Assembly (NCBI RefSeq): GCF_003600835.1
Contig: NZ_NQYC01000001.1
Coordinates: forward strand, 2,712,501-2,765,000
Length of the DNA stretch: 52,500 bases
Source: Bacillus sp. PK3_68
GTDB taxonomy: Bacteria > Bacillota > Bacilli > Bacillales > Domibacillaceae
Reading direction: 5' to 3'
Under the pieces are notes generated by a model, which saw only the letters and a list, made by a program, of their open reading frames with translations, did no database searches and had not been told where the DNA came from. Of this stretch, positions 12,080 to 22,319 are shown piece by piece; the first letter of the stretch is position 1, and each line of letters opens with the position of its first letter. Position numbers and translations under genes: made by a program.

Positions 12080-12850
12080 GTGCTATTCGATACGCATGTT
12101 CATTTAAATGCTGAACAGTATAATGAAGATATAGAAGAAGTAATTGAGCGGGCTAGAGCAGCTGGAGTAGAAACCATGGTCGTTGTTGGTTTTGACCGTC
12201 CAACGATTCAAAAAGCCCTTGAACTTATTGAAAAATATGAATTTCTGTATGCCAGTGTCGGATGGCATCCAGTAGACGCCATCGACATGGAAGAAGAGGA
12301 TCTTGCTTGGCTGGAAGAGCTGGCGGCACACCCGAAAGTCGTAGCCTTAGGAGAAATGGGGCTTGACTATCATTGGGACAAGTCGCCTAAGGATGTTCAG
12401 AAAGAAGTATTTCGTAAGCAAATCCAGCTCGCTAAAAAAGTAAAGCTTCCTATCATTATTCACAATCGGGAAGCCACACAAGACATCGTTGAGATTTTGA
12501 AGGAAGAAGGAGCCGAGGAAGTCGGTGGGATTATGCACTGTTTTAGCGGCAGTGTAGAAACCGCGCGTGAATGTGTAGCGATGAACTTTTATATTTCCCT
12601 TGGCGGCCCTGTTACATTTAAGAATGCTAAAAAGCCAAAAGAAGTAGCGGTTGATATTCCGCTTGATAATTTGCTCATCGAAACGGACTGTCCATATCTC
12701 GCTCCTCATCCTTATCGTGGCAAACGGAATGAACCGGCTTATGTAAAATTGGTTGCAGAGCAAATTGCTGAGCTAAAAGGGATGGATTACGAGGAAGTCG
12801 CACGCATAACAACTGAAAATGCCCATAAGCTTTTCTCTATTGAGCGGTGA
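12080..12850 (+). CDS. yabD: TatD family metal-dependent hydrolase YabD
   Basis: This 256-residue protein is a TIM-barrel metal-dependent hydrolase of the TatD family, whose members have 3'-5' exonuclease or deoxyribonuclease activity. Metal ligands are visible as DTHVHLN near the N-terminus, GEMGLDYH, HNRE, HCFSG and ETDCPYLAP. GTG at 12080 is chosen over ATG 12071 because the AAAGGA site abuts the ATG and is well spaced from the GTG, and the protein then starts LFDTH like the family. In B. subtilis yabE follows; here rnmV does, within 10 bases. Confidence 0.92.
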   Translation: MLFDTHVHLNAEQYNEDIEEVIERARAAGVETMVVVGFDRPTIQKALELIEKYEFLYASVGWHPVDAIDMEEEDLAWLEELAAHPKVVALGEMGLDYHWDKSPKDVQKEVFRKQIQLAKKVKLPIIIHNREATQDIVEILKEEGAEEVGGIMHCFSGSVETARECVAMNFYISLGGPVTFKNAKKPKEVAVDIPLDNLLIETDCPYLAPHPYRGKRNEPAYVKLVAEQIAELKGMDYEEVARITTENAHKLFSIER

Positions 12851-12858
12851 TCGATCAT

Positions 12859-14288
<1,430 letters not shown>

Positions 14289-14424
14289 CAGAGTATCCGC
14301 CTCAATTTGCAGGCGGATATTTTACTTTGAGAGTTTTTCTTTCATAAATATAGAAGTACATTCCCCAATTGGGCATTTCCTGCATAAGATAATCGGAAGA
14401 GTAAAAATTAACGGGGATGATCAC

Positions 14425-15303
14425 ATGGTGATTCGTATTAATTCTATTGTCAGCCGCCCGTCTTATGGGAACGACATTTTGTTTAGAGTAATGGAAATCA
14501 AAGATACGGAAGAAGGCAAAATAGCTATTTTGTCAGGAGAAGATTATCGGCTGATTGCAGACGCCCCGTTCTCCGATTTGTTAGAAGTAGACCCTGATGA
14601 ACAAAAAAGAATGACACGCGCTACGAGAATGCGAGAAGAGCAGTCGCTGCACCTATTTAGACAAGAGCTAGAATTAATTAAAGAAAAGCAGGAGTACAGG
14701 GCAACAGATTGTTATCGGAATGAAAATGATGTTTTTCAAATACCAGGCAGAGTACTACACATGGATGGTGACCCCAATTATTTAAAAAAATGCTTGGCCG
14801 CTTATGAAAAAATCGGTCTTCCGGTTTATGGCATACACTGTCTGGAAGAAGAAATGCCCAAAAAAATCTCAGCATTAATCGACGAATATCGCCCCGATAT
14901 CTTAGTCATAACGGGGCATGATTCATATTCAAAAACGAAAGGAAGCAAATCAGATATAAAGGCCTACCGACATTCAAAATATTTTGTACAAACGGTTCGA
15001 TTGGCGAGAAAGAAAGTCCCTCACTTAGATCAATTGGTTATTTTTGCTGGAGCGTGCCAGTCACATTTTGAATCTTTAATACGGGCAGGAGCCAACTTTG
15101 CTAGTTCTCCCTTCCGTGTAAATATTCATGCACTGGATCCGGTCTACATCTCCTCTAAAATTGGCTTTACACCTTTCAATGAGCTTGTCGATGTCAGAGA
15201 AGTGTTGAGAAATACACTGACAGGTAATAAAGGGTTGGGGGGAGTTGAAACAAAAGGAGTGCTCCGCATTGGCATGCCGTTTAACCAGTCTGAGGAAGAA
15301 TAA
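14425..15303 (+). CDS. yabG: Sporulation-specific protease YabG
   Basis: YabG is a protease acting on spore-coat proteins (SpoIVA, CotT and others) in the mother cell. The 292-residue protein has the conserved [20 protein letters not shown] block containing the likely catalytic cysteine, and the C-terminal [16 protein letters not shown] typical of the family. ATG 14425 follows ACGGGGATG; the upstream frame extends into ksgA. A weak sigma-K -10-like CATAAGAT lies near 14383, without a convincing -35. Confidence 0.93.
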   Translation: MVIRINSIVSRPSYGNDILFRVMEIKDTEEGKIAILSGEDYRLIADAPFSDLLEVDPDEQKRMTRATRMREEQSLHLFRQELELIKEKQEYRATDCYRNENDVFQIPGRVLHMDGDPNYLKKCLAAYEKIGLPVYGIHCLEEEMPKKISALIDEYRPDILVITGHDSYSKTKGSKSDIKAYRHSKYFVQTVRLARKKVPHLDQLVIFAGACQSHFESLIRAGANFASSPFRVNIHALDPVYISSKIGFTPFNELVDVREVLRNTLTGNKGLGGVETKGVLRIGMPFNQSEEE

Positions 15304-15395
15304 AGAAGGCGAAAAACAATTTTGTCATGGTTATTGGATTATTGGGAACGCTAAAAATATGATGAAAAAAGCAGGTTTTTGTAAAATAAAAAACG

Positions 15396-15465
15396 TTGAC
15401 AAAAGGGGGCGCGGGTTGATAAAATATTTTATTTATTTGACTTGCTATTTAAATCATGTTATTAT
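15396..15465 (+). promoter_or_regulatory. Tandem sigma-A promoters of veg
   Basis: The upstream promoter is TTGACA (15396-15401) with TAAAAT (15420-15425), spacer 18. The downstream one is TTGACT (15437-15442) with TATTAT (15460-15465), spacer 17. B. subtilis veg is known for very strong vegetative promoters in tandem, and the same arrangement is seen here 22 bases before the gene. Confidence 0.8.
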
Positions 15466-15487
15466 AAAAATAGTGAGGTGGAAGCGG

Positions 15488-15742
15488 ATGCCAAAAACAT
15501 TAGCCGACATTAAAAAATCCCTTGATTCAAATTTAGGAAAAAGACTCTTGTTGAAAGCGAACGGGGGACGCCGTAAAACTATTGAGCGATCTGGGGTTCT
15601 AGCTGAAACATATCAAGCAGTCTTTGTTGTAGAATTGGATCAAGATGAAAACGCATTTGAAAGAGTATCGTACAGCTATGCAGATGTGTTAACAGAAACA
15701 GTAGAATTAACGTTTGAAGACGCAGCAGGAAGCGCCGTTTAA
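15488..15742 (+). CDS. veg: Veg protein
   Basis: Veg is a small, abundantly transcribed protein that stimulates biofilm matrix expression in B. subtilis. The 84-residue product starts [19 protein letters not shown] and has the conserved [17 protein letters not shown] 15488 follows GTGAGGTGGAAGCGG. A long upstream extension of the frame runs through the promoters and is not used. It is a single-gene unit with its own promoters and terminator. Confidence 0.95.
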   Translation: MPKTLADIKKSLDSNLGKRLLLKANGGRRKTIERSGVLAETYQAVFVVELDQDENAFERVSYSYADVLTETVELTFEDAAGSAV

Positions 15743-15746
15743 TTTT

Positions 15747-15776
15747 GCAGTAAACAATATTGTTTACTGCTTTTTT
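15747..15776 (+). terminator. veg terminator
   Basis: GCAGTAAACAAT and ATTGTTTACTGC form a perfect 24-base palindrome followed by six T. It begins four bases after the veg stop. Confidence 0.92.
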
Positions 15777-15865
15777 ATTGGTTTAAAGTTAGTCACCTGG
15801 GAGACACTTAACTTTTCCCCGACCAAAAGAAAAGCAAACTTTTTAATAAATAGTATTTCATAGAG

Positions 15866-16020
15866 GCCAAACGAGCGCTCTTTGCTTTTGATGCTGTCCA
15901 GCTCCAAGCGCTAACACGTACGGCAGTTTCGGCCTGTCTGCAGAGCCAAAGAACGGGCTCTTTCAGTCAGCCCTCCAACTGCCTATCGTGCTAAACGAGC
16001 GCTCTCTGCTTTTGAAGGCT
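15866..16020 (-). repeat. Intergenic repeat unit, 124-bp period (copy 1, reverse orientation)
   Basis: The 350-base gap between veg and sspF holds two 23-base copies of AAACGAGCGCTCTTTGCTTTTGA (15869-15891 and 15993-16015, one mismatch), 124 bases apart. Read on the reverse strand, this has AAAAGC, GCGCTCG and, near 15895-15905, GAGCTGGACA, the same elements as the repeat at 21.7-22.0 kb. The inner part includes a GAGCC-GGGCTC hairpin near 15943-15961. No coding frame is credible. Confidence 0.7.
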
Positions 16021-16092
16021 TCCCTTCATTTTCCGCTAATCGTTTTAAATAGGCTGGTTAAGCTATAAATGGCGGCAAAAGGAGGGCAACTA

Positions 16093-16269
16093 ATGGGCAG
16101 AAGAAGAGGAATTATGTCTGACCAATTGAAAGAAGAGCTTGCGAAGGAGTTAGGGTTTTATGACACTGTTCAACGGGAAGGCTGGGGCGGAATTACAGCC
16201 CGTGACGCGGGTAACATGGTCAAACGAGCAATTGAACTGGCAGAAAACCAGCTCGTCAACAAGCGCTGA
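16093..16269 (+). CDS. sspF: Alpha/beta-type SASP-like protein SspF
   Basis: SspF is a small acid-soluble spore protein of the alpha/beta-related class. The 58-residue product contains [21 protein letters not shown] and the [11 protein letters not shown] block, matching Bacillus SspF. GGAGGG (16081-16086) is well placed for the ATG at 16093; an upstream in-frame ATG (16069) overlaps nothing useful and lacks a site. Forespore (sigma-G) expression is expected from B. subtilis, but no clear sigma-G promoter was recognised. Confidence 0.93.
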   Translation: MGRRRGIMSDQLKEELAKELGFYDTVQREGWGGITARDAGNMVKRAIELAENQLVNKR

Positions 16270-16305
16270 CACTTTTAGCTAACTTCTAATTAAAAAGCCG
16301 CTAAG

Positions 16306-16332
16306 GGATCGGGGAAACCCCGATCCTTTTTT
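16306..16332 (+). terminator. sspF terminator
   Basis: GGATCGGGG, loop AAA and CCCCGATCC form a perfect 9-bp stem followed by six T. Confidence 0.94.
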
Positions 16333-16432
16333 ACATAGAAAATTGCTCCATCACACATCATATTTACAACTCCTAATCGACTTTATGATAAAATAAGCTA
16401 AACTGTAATGTGCACAAAGTAGGTGGCCTATT

Positions 16433-17302
16433 GTGAAAATAATGATGAAAGCACCGGCGAAGATTAATTTAACGCTCGATGTGCTACATAAACGTGCGGA
16501 TGGATATCATGAGGTAGAGATGATCATGACAACAGTAGATCTGGCAGACCGAATTGAATTGGAACCACTCGCAAAAGATGAAATTAAAATTATATCCCAT
16601 AACCGTTTTGTTCCGGATGATAAACGTAACTTAGCTTACCAGGCAGCGATGCTGCTTAAAGAAAGGTACGGCATTCGTTCAGGTGTAGCGATTGGCATTG
16701 AAAAGGTGATCCCGGTAGCTGCTGGTCTAGCAGGCGGCAGCAGTGACGCCGCTGCTACATTGAAGGGGCTAAACAAGCTATGGGATCTAGGGTTAAGTCT
16801 AGACGAACTAGCGACTCTCGGAGCGGAGATTGGTTCCGATGTTTCTTTTTGTGTATACGGCGGCACCGCTTTAGCCAAGGGACGGGGAGAAAAAATACAG
16901 CACCTTCCAGCTCCCCCGAATTGCTGGGTGGTTCTTGCTAAACCGACAATCGGTGTGTCCACAGCTGAAGTGTACAAAAATTTAAAGATTGACGGCTTGC
17001 GGCATCCTAATACACAGGCAATGATGTCTGCCATTGAAACGAAGGATTATCATAAAATGTGCGCTCATCTTGGCAATGTTCTGGAGTCTGTGACATTAAA
17101 GCTCTATCCGGAAGTGGCTCAAATTAAAGAACAGATGGAACGATTTGGAGCAGATGCTGTGCTGATGAGTGGAAGCGGACCAACCGTTTTTGGACTAATG
17201 CAGCATGATTCTAGAATGCACCGGGTTTGCAACGGCTTAAGAGGCTTTTGCGACCAGGTATACGCAGTCAGAATGCTAGGAGAAGGGATTCCTGTTGATT
17301 GA
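16433..17302 (+). CDS. ispE: 4-diphosphocytidyl-2-C-methyl-D-erythritol kinase
   Basis: IspE phosphorylates CDP-methylerythritol in the MEP isoprenoid pathway. The 289-residue GHMP kinase has [12 protein letters not shown] at the N-terminus, the ATP-binding [15 protein letters not shown] (about 92-106) and the C-terminal [14 protein letters not shown] at 16433 follows AGGTGG (16421-16426). It precedes purR, whose promoter overlaps its last codons. Confidence 0.96.
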   Translation: MKIMMKAPAKINLTLDVLHKRADGYHEVEMIMTTVDLADRIELEPLAKDEIKIISHNRFVPDDKRNLAYQAAMLLKERYGIRSGVAIGIEKVIPVAAGLAGGSSDAAATLKGLNKLWDLGLSLDELATLGAEIGSDVSFCVYGGTALAKGRGEKIQHLPAPPNCWVVLAKPTIGVSTAEVYKNLKIDGLRHPNTQAMMSAIETKDYHKMCAHLGNVLESVTLKLYPEVAQIKEQMERFGADAVLMSGSGPTVFGLMQHDSRMHRVCNGLRGFCDQVYAVRMLGEGIPVD

Positions 17303-17344
17303 ACCCGTATGTTAAGATATATTTAAAATTAAATATTCGGATTT
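17295..17344 (+). promoter_or_regulatory. purR promoter with PurBox-like operators
   Basis: TTGATT (17295-17300), a 17-base spacer and TATATT (17318-17323) form a sigma-A promoter overlapping the ispE stop. Downstream, AATATTCGGATTT (17332-17344) is, on the reverse strand, a 12/13 match to the PurBox AWWWCCGAACWWT. A weaker match (GAACCCGTATGTT, 17301-17313) lies in the spacer, 18 bases away in the opposite orientation. PurR autoregulates in B. subtilis, so this is likely its operator. Confidence 0.6.
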
Positions 17345-17369
17345 ACTCCTTAGGAGGGTCGAACAGAAC

Positions 17370-18203
17370 ATGAAGTTTCGTCGAAGTGAACGGTTAATTG
17401 ACATGACACATTATTTACTGGAGCATCCACAGCAGCTTGTTTCACTTACTTTTTTTGCCGAACGGTACGGATCGGCAAAATCATCTATTAGTGAAGACTT
17501 GTCTATTGTGAAGGAAACGTTTGAACAGCGCGGCATTGGCTCTCTTCAAACCATTCCGGGAGCTGCTGGTGGGGTTAAATATTTCTCAAAAGTTAGTGAG
17601 ATAGAAGCACGAAAATTTATCGCAAATCTTTGCGAACAAATTGAAAGCCCCGAGAGACTTCTTCCTGGCGGCTATTTATACATGATGGACCTGCTTGGTC
17701 ATCCGCAAGTTATTCATCAAGTCGGCAAACTTCTTGCCTCTGCTTATGCAGGCATGGAGATTGATGCCATCATGACAGTAGCAACAAAAGGCATTCCCAT
17801 CGCCCATGCCATTGCCTCACATTTGAATGTTCCGGTTGTTGTCGTTCGTCGGGACAGCAAAGTAACAGAGGGCCCGACTGTCAGCATTAATTATGTATCG
17901 GGTTCTACAAAGCGCATACAAACGATGGTGCTCGCAAAGCGCAGTTTGAAAGAAGGATCCAAGGTGTTGCTTGTAGATGATTTTATGAAGGCTGGCGGGA
18001 CGATAAATGGAATGATCAGCCTGTTAGCAGAGTTTAATGCTTCTGTAGCAGGAATTGCTGTCCTCGTTGAAGCAGAACATGACGAGGAAAGACTCGTAGA
18101 GGATTACATATCACTTGTTAAGCTGCAAGATGTAAATGTTCGCACGTCTGCTATTTCTGTAGTAGAAGGAAATTATTTTTCCAAAAACATACAGTTTTCA
18201 TAA
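17370..18203 (+). CDS. purR: Purine operon repressor PurR
   Basis: PurR represses purine synthesis genes in Gram-positives; PRPP relieves it. The 277-residue protein has an N-terminal winged helix (residues about 1-70, starting KFRRSERLIDMTHYLLEHP) and a phosphoribosyltransferase-like domain with the PRPP-binding motif VLLVDDFMKAGGTI. ATG 17370 follows TTAGGAGGG. It is 12 bases from ridA, the same pair as purR-yabJ in B. subtilis. Confidence 0.96.
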   Translation: MKFRRSERLIDMTHYLLEHPQQLVSLTFFAERYGSAKSSISEDLSIVKETFEQRGIGSLQTIPGAAGGVKYFSKVSEIEARKFIANLCEQIESPERLLPGGYLYMMDLLGHPQVIHQVGKLLASAYAGMEIDAIMTVATKGIPIAHAIASHLNVPVVVVRRDSKVTEGPTVSINYVSGSTKRIQTMVLAKRSLKEGSKVLLVDDFMKAGGTINGMISLLAEFNASVAGIAVLVEAEHDEERLVEDYISLVKLQDVNVRTSAISVVEGNYFSKNIQFS

Positions 18204-18215
18204 GGAGAGGTTAAG

Positions 18216-18590
18216 ATGAAAGTAGTAGCGACAAATCAAGCACCAGCGGCCATTGGCCCATATTCTCAGGGGATTATTGTAAATAACATGTTTTATAGTT
18301 CTGGTCAAATCCCATTAACACCTGCAGGGGAATTAGTAAATGGAGATGTAACCGAGCAAACTCATCAAGTATTTAAAAATCTTCAGGCTGTTTTAGCTGA
18401 AGCTGGAGCTTCCTTGGATACAGTCGTGAAAGCTACAGTCTTCATCGCTGACATGGAAGAATTCGGGGCAGTGAATGACGTGTACAGCCAATACTTTGGT
18501 GAACATAAACCAGCCCGTTCCTGCGTGGAAGTGGCAAGGCTGCCTAAAGATGTGAAAGTCGAAATTGAAGTAATTGCCCTCGTAAAATAA
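18216..18590 (+). CDS. ridA: Enamine/imine deaminase RidA (YabJ)
   Basis: RidA hydrolyses reactive enamine/imine intermediates released by PLP enzymes such as threonine dehydratase. The 124-residue protein has AIGPYSQGI at the N-terminus and the conserved [21 protein letters not shown] with the active-site arginine. ATG 18216 follows AAGGAGAGG. In B. subtilis, yabJ is co-transcribed with purR and aids purA repression. Confidence 0.96.
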   Translation: MKVVATNQAPAAIGPYSQGIIVNNMFYSSGQIPLTPAGELVNGDVTEQTHQVFKNLQAVLAEAGASLDTVVKATVFIADMEEFGAVNDVYSQYFGEHKPARSCVEVARLPKDVKVEIEVIALVK

Positions 18591-18699
18591 TACGGGTAAC
18601 CAAGAGTTGGAAATGCTTTTCTTCGCCAGCATGTTGATTGGTAGAAATGATGGTTTTGACTGGCATATCCATCTCTAAAATCAGTTTTTTCCGTTTCGA

Positions 18700-18730
18700 A
18701 ACACTCGTGAAATCATCACGGGTGTTTTTT
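18700..18730 (+). terminator. purR-ridA terminator
   Basis: AACACTCGTGA and TCACGGGTGTT pair with one G-T, around AATCA, and are followed by T. The rest of the ~240-base gap before spoVG holds the sigma-H promoter. Confidence 0.85.
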
Positions 18731-18763
18731 ATACAAAATAAAGTAAAATTTTTTCAAAAAAAA

Positions 18764-18790
18764 GAAGGAATATTTGAAATATTATTGAAT
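18764..18790 (+). promoter_or_regulatory. Sigma-H promoter of spoVG
   Basis: GAAGGAATA (18764-18772), an 11-base spacer and ATTGAAT (18784-18790) fit the sigma-H consensus (RnAGGAWWW, N11-12, RnnGAAT) fully. Upstream DNA is an A/T-rich tract, where AbrB binds in B. subtilis spoVG. The start codon is 44 bases further on. Confidence 0.85.
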
Positions 18791-18834
18791 AGTTAGTTTA
18801 AGCTTTTTATATAGGGGAAAAAGGGGTGAACAGA

Positions 18835-19128
18835 GTGGAAGTAACTGATGTGAGACTAAGACGCGTAAATACGGATGGCCGCATGAGAGCGATTGCATCA
18901 ATTACGTTGGACAATGAATTTGTTATTCATGATATCCGTGTAATTGACGGCAACAATGGTTTGTTTGTTGCTATGCCAAGCAAACGTACGCCAGATGGCG
19001 AGTTTCGTGATATTGCCCATCCAATCAACTCCAACACACGCGGTAAAATCCAAGATGCTGTTTTAGCTGAGTATCACCGTCTGGGAGAATTGGAAGAAGT
19101 GGAATTAGAAGAAGCAGGAGCTTCATAA
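18835..19128 (+). CDS. spoVG: SpoVG, RNA-binding regulator
   Basis: SpoVG is a small nucleic-acid-binding protein affecting septation, and cortex formation in sporulation. The 97-residue product has the B. subtilis length and starts [20 protein letters not shown]. The GTG at 18835 is preferred over GTG 18826 because GGGGTG (18822-18827) contains the latter and is spaced correctly for the former. Transcribed from a sigma-H promoter. Confidence 0.97.
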   Translation: MEVTDVRLRRVNTDGRMRAIASITLDNEFVIHDIRVIDGNNGLFVAMPSKRTPDGEFRDIAHPINSNTRGKIQDAVLAEYHRLGELEEVELEEAGAS

Positions 19129-19141
19129 ATTTACATGCAAC

Positions 19142-19173
19142 AAGAGCCTACTTCAAATGTATGGCTCTTTTTT
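19142..19173 (+). terminator. spoVG terminator
   Basis: AAGAGCC (19142-19148) and GGCTCTT (19163-19169) pair around 14 bases and lead into T residues. The following gap (to 19350) holds the glmU promoter. Confidence 0.82.
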
Positions 19174-19288
19174 CATTGAAAAAAACACCTCCATTTCCAC
19201 TCATATTTCCCTTTTGGCATCTTCTTTCTTACATTCCTTTAAAAATCCGAATATTCATTGACAAAAATTTGTCGTTTTTTAAGCTGTC

Positions 19289-19317
19289 TTGAAATAAGAG
19301 CCCTTTTAAGATATAGT
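19289..19317 (+). promoter_or_regulatory. Sigma-A promoter of glmU-prs
   Basis: TTGAAA (19289-19294), 17-base spacer and TATAGT (19312-19317), 34 bases before glmU. A TTGACA upstream (19258) lacks a -10 partner. Confidence 0.6.
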
Positions 19318-19350
19318 CAATAAGGATAAAAAGTTATAGGGGGACCCTCA

Positions 19351-20724
19351 ATGACGAATATTTATGCTGTCATTCTTGCGGCAGGAAAAGGCACACGGAT
19401 GAAGTCTAAGCTTTATAAAGTGCTTCACCCTGTCTGTGGTAAACCGATGGTAGAGCATGTGATTGATCAAATATCTGATTTACATACAAATAAAATTGTT
19501 ACAATTGTTGGCCATGGAGCAGAAAAAGTAAAAGGCTATCTTGGTGAAAAGAGTGAATTTGCTTTGCAGGAAGAGCAGCTTGGTACTGCTCATGCAGTCA
19601 TGCAGGCAGAAGCTATTCTTGGAGAAGAAGAGGGCTGCACACTCGTTGTTTGCGGTGATACACCACTTATTAAGTCTTCTACTATGGAGCAGCTTGTTCA
19701 TTATCATACAGAACAGCAGGCGAAGGCAACAATTTTAACAGCTTATACAGAGCAGCCAGACGGCTATGGACGGATCATTCGAAACGAACAAGGAATGGTC
19801 GAGAAGATCGTTGAGCATAAAGATGCAACAGACGAAGAACGGCAAGTAAAGGAAATCAATACAGGCACTTATTGCTTCGATAACCGCTATCTATTTGATA
19901 CGTTGAAAAAAGTATCGAATGATAATGCTCAAGGTGAATACTATTTGCCAGATGTAATTGAAATTCTTAAGAAAGCTGGAGAAAAAGTAGCAGCTTATCA
20001 AACAGAGGATTTTAATGAAACATTAGGTGTAAATGATCGCGTGGCTTTAAGTCAGGCAGAGAAGATTATGCGTGAACGTATTAATGAGCAGCATATGCGC
20101 AATGGTGTCACGCTCATCAGTCCAGAAAACACATTTATCGGTCCGGATGTTGTCATCGGTTCGGATACAGTGCTTTACCCTGGAACCGTCTTATCGGGAA
20201 ATACAGTGATCGGTGCTGACTGTGAAATTGGACCAAATAGTGAAATCACTAATTGCCAAGTCGGAGATCATACTGTTGTTCGCCATTCTGTAGCGGCCGA
20301 TAGTGAAATTGGTTCTCGCGTGGCTATTGGGCCATTTGCACACATTCGCCCGGCTTCTCAAATCAGTGATGAAGCAAAGATCGGTAATTTTGTTGAAATT
20401 AAAAAAACTGTCTTTGGCAAAGGCAGCAAAGCTTCCCATTTAAGTTATATCGGGGACGCGGAAGTAGGAAGCGGAGTAAACATCGGCTGTGGTTCCATTA
20501 CAGTTAACTATGATGGAAAAAATAAGTTTTTAACAAAGATTGAAGATGATGCATTCATCGGCTGCAATTCTAATCTTGTAGCCCCAGTTACAGTAGGCAA
20601 GGGAGCATATGTAGCAGCAGGCTCTACGATTACAAACGACGTACCTGGTGAAGCTTTATCTATTGCTCGTGCCCGTCAAGTAAACAAAGAAAATTATGTA
20701 GAAAAATTAAATCTTAAAAAATAA
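19351..20724 (+). CDS. glmU: Bifunctional UDP-GlcNAc pyrophosphorylase / GlcN-1-P acetyltransferase
   Basis: GlmU makes UDP-GlcNAc for peptidoglycan and teichoic acid in two steps. The N-terminal uridyltransferase domain has [11 protein letters not shown] at residues 9-19. The C-terminal left-handed beta-helix (about 250-440) shows hexapeptide repeats such as IGPDVVIG, and carries the acetyltransferase site around [11 protein letters not shown] and INYDGKNK-type residues. 457 residues is the usual length. ATG 19351 follows AGGGGGA. prs follows by 16 bases. Confidence 0.97.
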   Translation: MTNIYAVILAAGKGTRMKSKLYKVLHPVCGKPMVEHVIDQISDLHTNKIVTIVGHGAEKVKGYLGEKSEFALQEEQLGTAHAVMQAEAILGEEEGCTLVVCGDTPLIKSSTMEQLVHYHTEQQAKATILTAYTEQPDGYGRIIRNEQGMVEKIVEHKDATDEERQVKEINTGTYCFDNRYLFDTLKKVSNDNAQGEYYLPDVIEILKKAGEKVAAYQTEDFNETLGVNDRVALSQAEKIMRERINEQHMRNGVTLISPENTFIGPDVVIGSDTVLYPGTVLSGNTVIGADCEIGPNSEITNCQVGDHTVVRHSVAADSEIGSRVAIGPFAHIRPASQISDEAKIGNFVEIKKTVFGKGSKASHLSYIGDAEVGSGVNIGCGSITVNYDGKNKFLTKIEDDAFIGCNSNLVAPVTVGKGAYVAAGSTITNDVPGEALSIARARQVNKENYVEKLNLKK

Positions 20725-20740
20725 AGGCGGAGGTCCACCC

Positions 20741-21700
20741 ATGCATAATCAGTATTTAGATCCGAAGTTGAAAATCTTTTCTCTTAATTCTAACCGCAAA
20801 CTTGCTGAAGAAATTGCTGAAACGATCGGCGTAGAATTAGGGAAATGCTCCGTGAAGCGTTTTAGTGACGGAGAGATACAAATTAATATTGAAGAGAGTA
20901 TTCGCGGCTGTGACGTATACGTTGTTCAATCAACAAGCGCACCGGTCAATGAAAATCTAATGGAATTACTCATTATGATTGATGCTCTAAAAAGAGCCTC
21001 TGCTAAAACGATTAATATTGTCATTCCTTACTATGGTTATGCACGTCAGGACCGCAAAGCCCGCGCTCGTGAGCCAATCACAGCTAAGTTGGTAGCAAAC
21101 TTACTTGAAACGGCTGGAGCTACTCGCGTGATTACGCTTGATCTACATGCACCGCAAATTCAAGGATTCTTTGATATACCAATCGATCATCTAATGGGTG
21201 TACCAATCTTATCTGATTACTTTAAAGGAAAGAACTTCAGCGGAGATGATGTCGTTATTGTTTCTCCAGATCATGGCGGAGTAACACGCGCACGTAAAAT
21301 GGCTGATCGCTTAAAAGCACCGATTGCTATTATCGATAAGCGTCGCCCAAGACCAAACGTAGCTGAAGTGATGAATATTGTTGGTAACATTGATGGAAAG
21401 ATTGCCATCTTGATCGATGATATCATCGATACAGCTGGCACAATTACACTTGCAGCAAATGCTCTTATCGAAAATGGAGCAAAAGAAGTATACGCTTCTT
21501 GTACGCATCCTGTACTTTCAGGTCCAGCGATCGAGCGCATTCAAAACTCTAACATTAAAGAACTGGTTATTACTAACTCCATTGCCCTGCCTGAAGAGAA
21601 GAAGACTGATAAAATTGTAGAGCTATCGATTGCACCATTGATCAGCGAAGCCATTATTCGCGTTCACGAAGAGCAATCTGTCAGCACTCTATTTGATTAA
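20741..21700 (+). CDS. prs: Ribose-phosphate pyrophosphokinase
   Basis: Prs makes PRPP from ribose 5-phosphate and ATP, feeding purine, pyrimidine, His and Trp synthesis. The 319-residue protein has [12 protein letters not shown], the flexible-loop [11 protein letters not shown] and the PRPP motif [14 protein letters not shown] 20741 follows AAAGGCGGAGG. It ends the glmU operon; its PRPP also controls PurR, encoded 3 kb upstream. Confidence 0.97.
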   Translation: MHNQYLDPKLKIFSLNSNRKLAEEIAETIGVELGKCSVKRFSDGEIQINIEESIRGCDVYVVQSTSAPVNENLMELLIMIDALKRASAKTINIVIPYYGYARQDRKARAREPITAKLVANLLETAGATRVITLDLHAPQIQGFFDIPIDHLMGVPILSDYFKGKNFSGDDVVIVSPDHGGVTRARKMADRLKAPIAIIDKRRPRPNVAEVMNIVGNIDGKIAILIDDIIDTAGTITLAANALIENGAKEVYASCTHPVLSGPAIERIQNSNIKELVITNSIALPEEKKTDKIVELSIAPLISEAIIRVHEEQSVSTLFD

Positions 21701-21701
21701 T

Positions 21702-21853
21702 AGAAAAGCGGAGGGCGCTTGTTCAGCGGCGTAGGGACTGGACGGTTCTGCATGAGATAAAGGAAACACGAAGAGCGTTAGCGATTCGATGTTGATTTAT
21801 CGCAAGAAAGGGCAGGGAGTCAACTAGCCGCTAAGCGCCTCCAGCTGGACAAT
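21702..21853 (+). repeat. Intergenic repeat unit, 152 bp (copy 2)
   Basis: It begins AGAAAAGCGGAGGGCGCTTG right after the prs stop and ends with CTCCAGCTGGACAAT. Its boundary is defined by the same AGAAAAGCGG starting the next unit at 21854. Together with the reversed unit at 15.9 kb it forms a family. Confidence 0.7.
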
Positions 21854-21977
21854 AGAAAAGCGGAAGGCGCTCGATTAGCGACGACAAGCATAGGTCAAGC
21901 CGTCTGGAAGGTTGTTCTTTAACCTTCTGGGCGGCTTAGCTTATGACCTTGGGTCCCAAGGAGGCGCAGTTGAGCAA
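21854..21977 (+). repeat. Intergenic repeat unit, 124 bp (copy 3), with internal hairpin
   Basis: It begins AGAAAAGCGGAAGGCGCTCG and ends where a degenerate further copy starts (AGAAAAACAGAAGGTGCTCA, 21978-21997). Inside, AAGCCGTCTGGAAGGTT (21897-21913) and AACCTTCTGGGCGGCTT (21921-21937) form a 17-bp hairpin with three or four G-U pairs, and no mismatch. The 124-bp length equals the spacing in the 15.9-kb locus. No gene is credible in 21701-22319. Confidence 0.72.
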
Positions 21978-22086
21978 AGAAAAACAGAAGGTGCTCAATT
22001 CGCGTGATAGAAGGTTGGAGGGATTTCTGTTAGAGTCACTCTTAGCTCGAGCGAGATTTTCCAAACCGCCAGCCCCTTAATAAAAT

Positions 22087-22138
22087 AGCCTTTTCCCAAA
22101 AAGCTGTTTTTTCAGTTTTAGAGGGAAGGGCTTTTTTA
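22087..22138 (+). terminator. Terminator downstream of the prs repeat region
   Basis: AGCCTTTTCCC (22087-22097) pairs with GGGAAGGGCT (22123-22132) and a run of T follows. The repeats lie between prs and this terminator, so they may be part of the prs 3' transcript. Confidence 0.7.
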
Positions 22139-22233
22139 TTTAGGCAGGCAGACACTGGTTGCTATAAAGTGACTATGAGCAAGTCGGCGGGTCTTTCATT
22201 CAGAGATAAAAAGAAGTCATTCTGCCCTTTTAT

Positions 22234-22259
22234 GTTTAAGTATGACGAAATCAGGGAAT
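22234..22259 (+). promoter_or_regulatory. Sigma-B promoter of ctc
   Basis: GTTTAA (22234-22239), a 14-base spacer and GGGAAT (22254-22259) fit the general-stress sigma-B consensus (GTTTAA, N12-14, GGGWAW). B. subtilis ctc is a classic sigma-B gene, and the site lies 61 bases before the start codon. Confidence 0.75.
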
Positions 22260-22319
22260 AGATGATTTAGGACAAAAATTTTAAACAGAGATCATAATAC
22301 AGGAAGGTGAGTTTCTCTA

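Noticed and set aside
15780-16068. CRISPR array
   Set aside because: Only two copies of a 23-base word at 124-base spacing; no regular short spacers and no cas genes.
21701-22319. Insertion sequence after prs
   Set aside because: No transposase frame or clear terminal inverted repeats with target duplication; only short repeat units.
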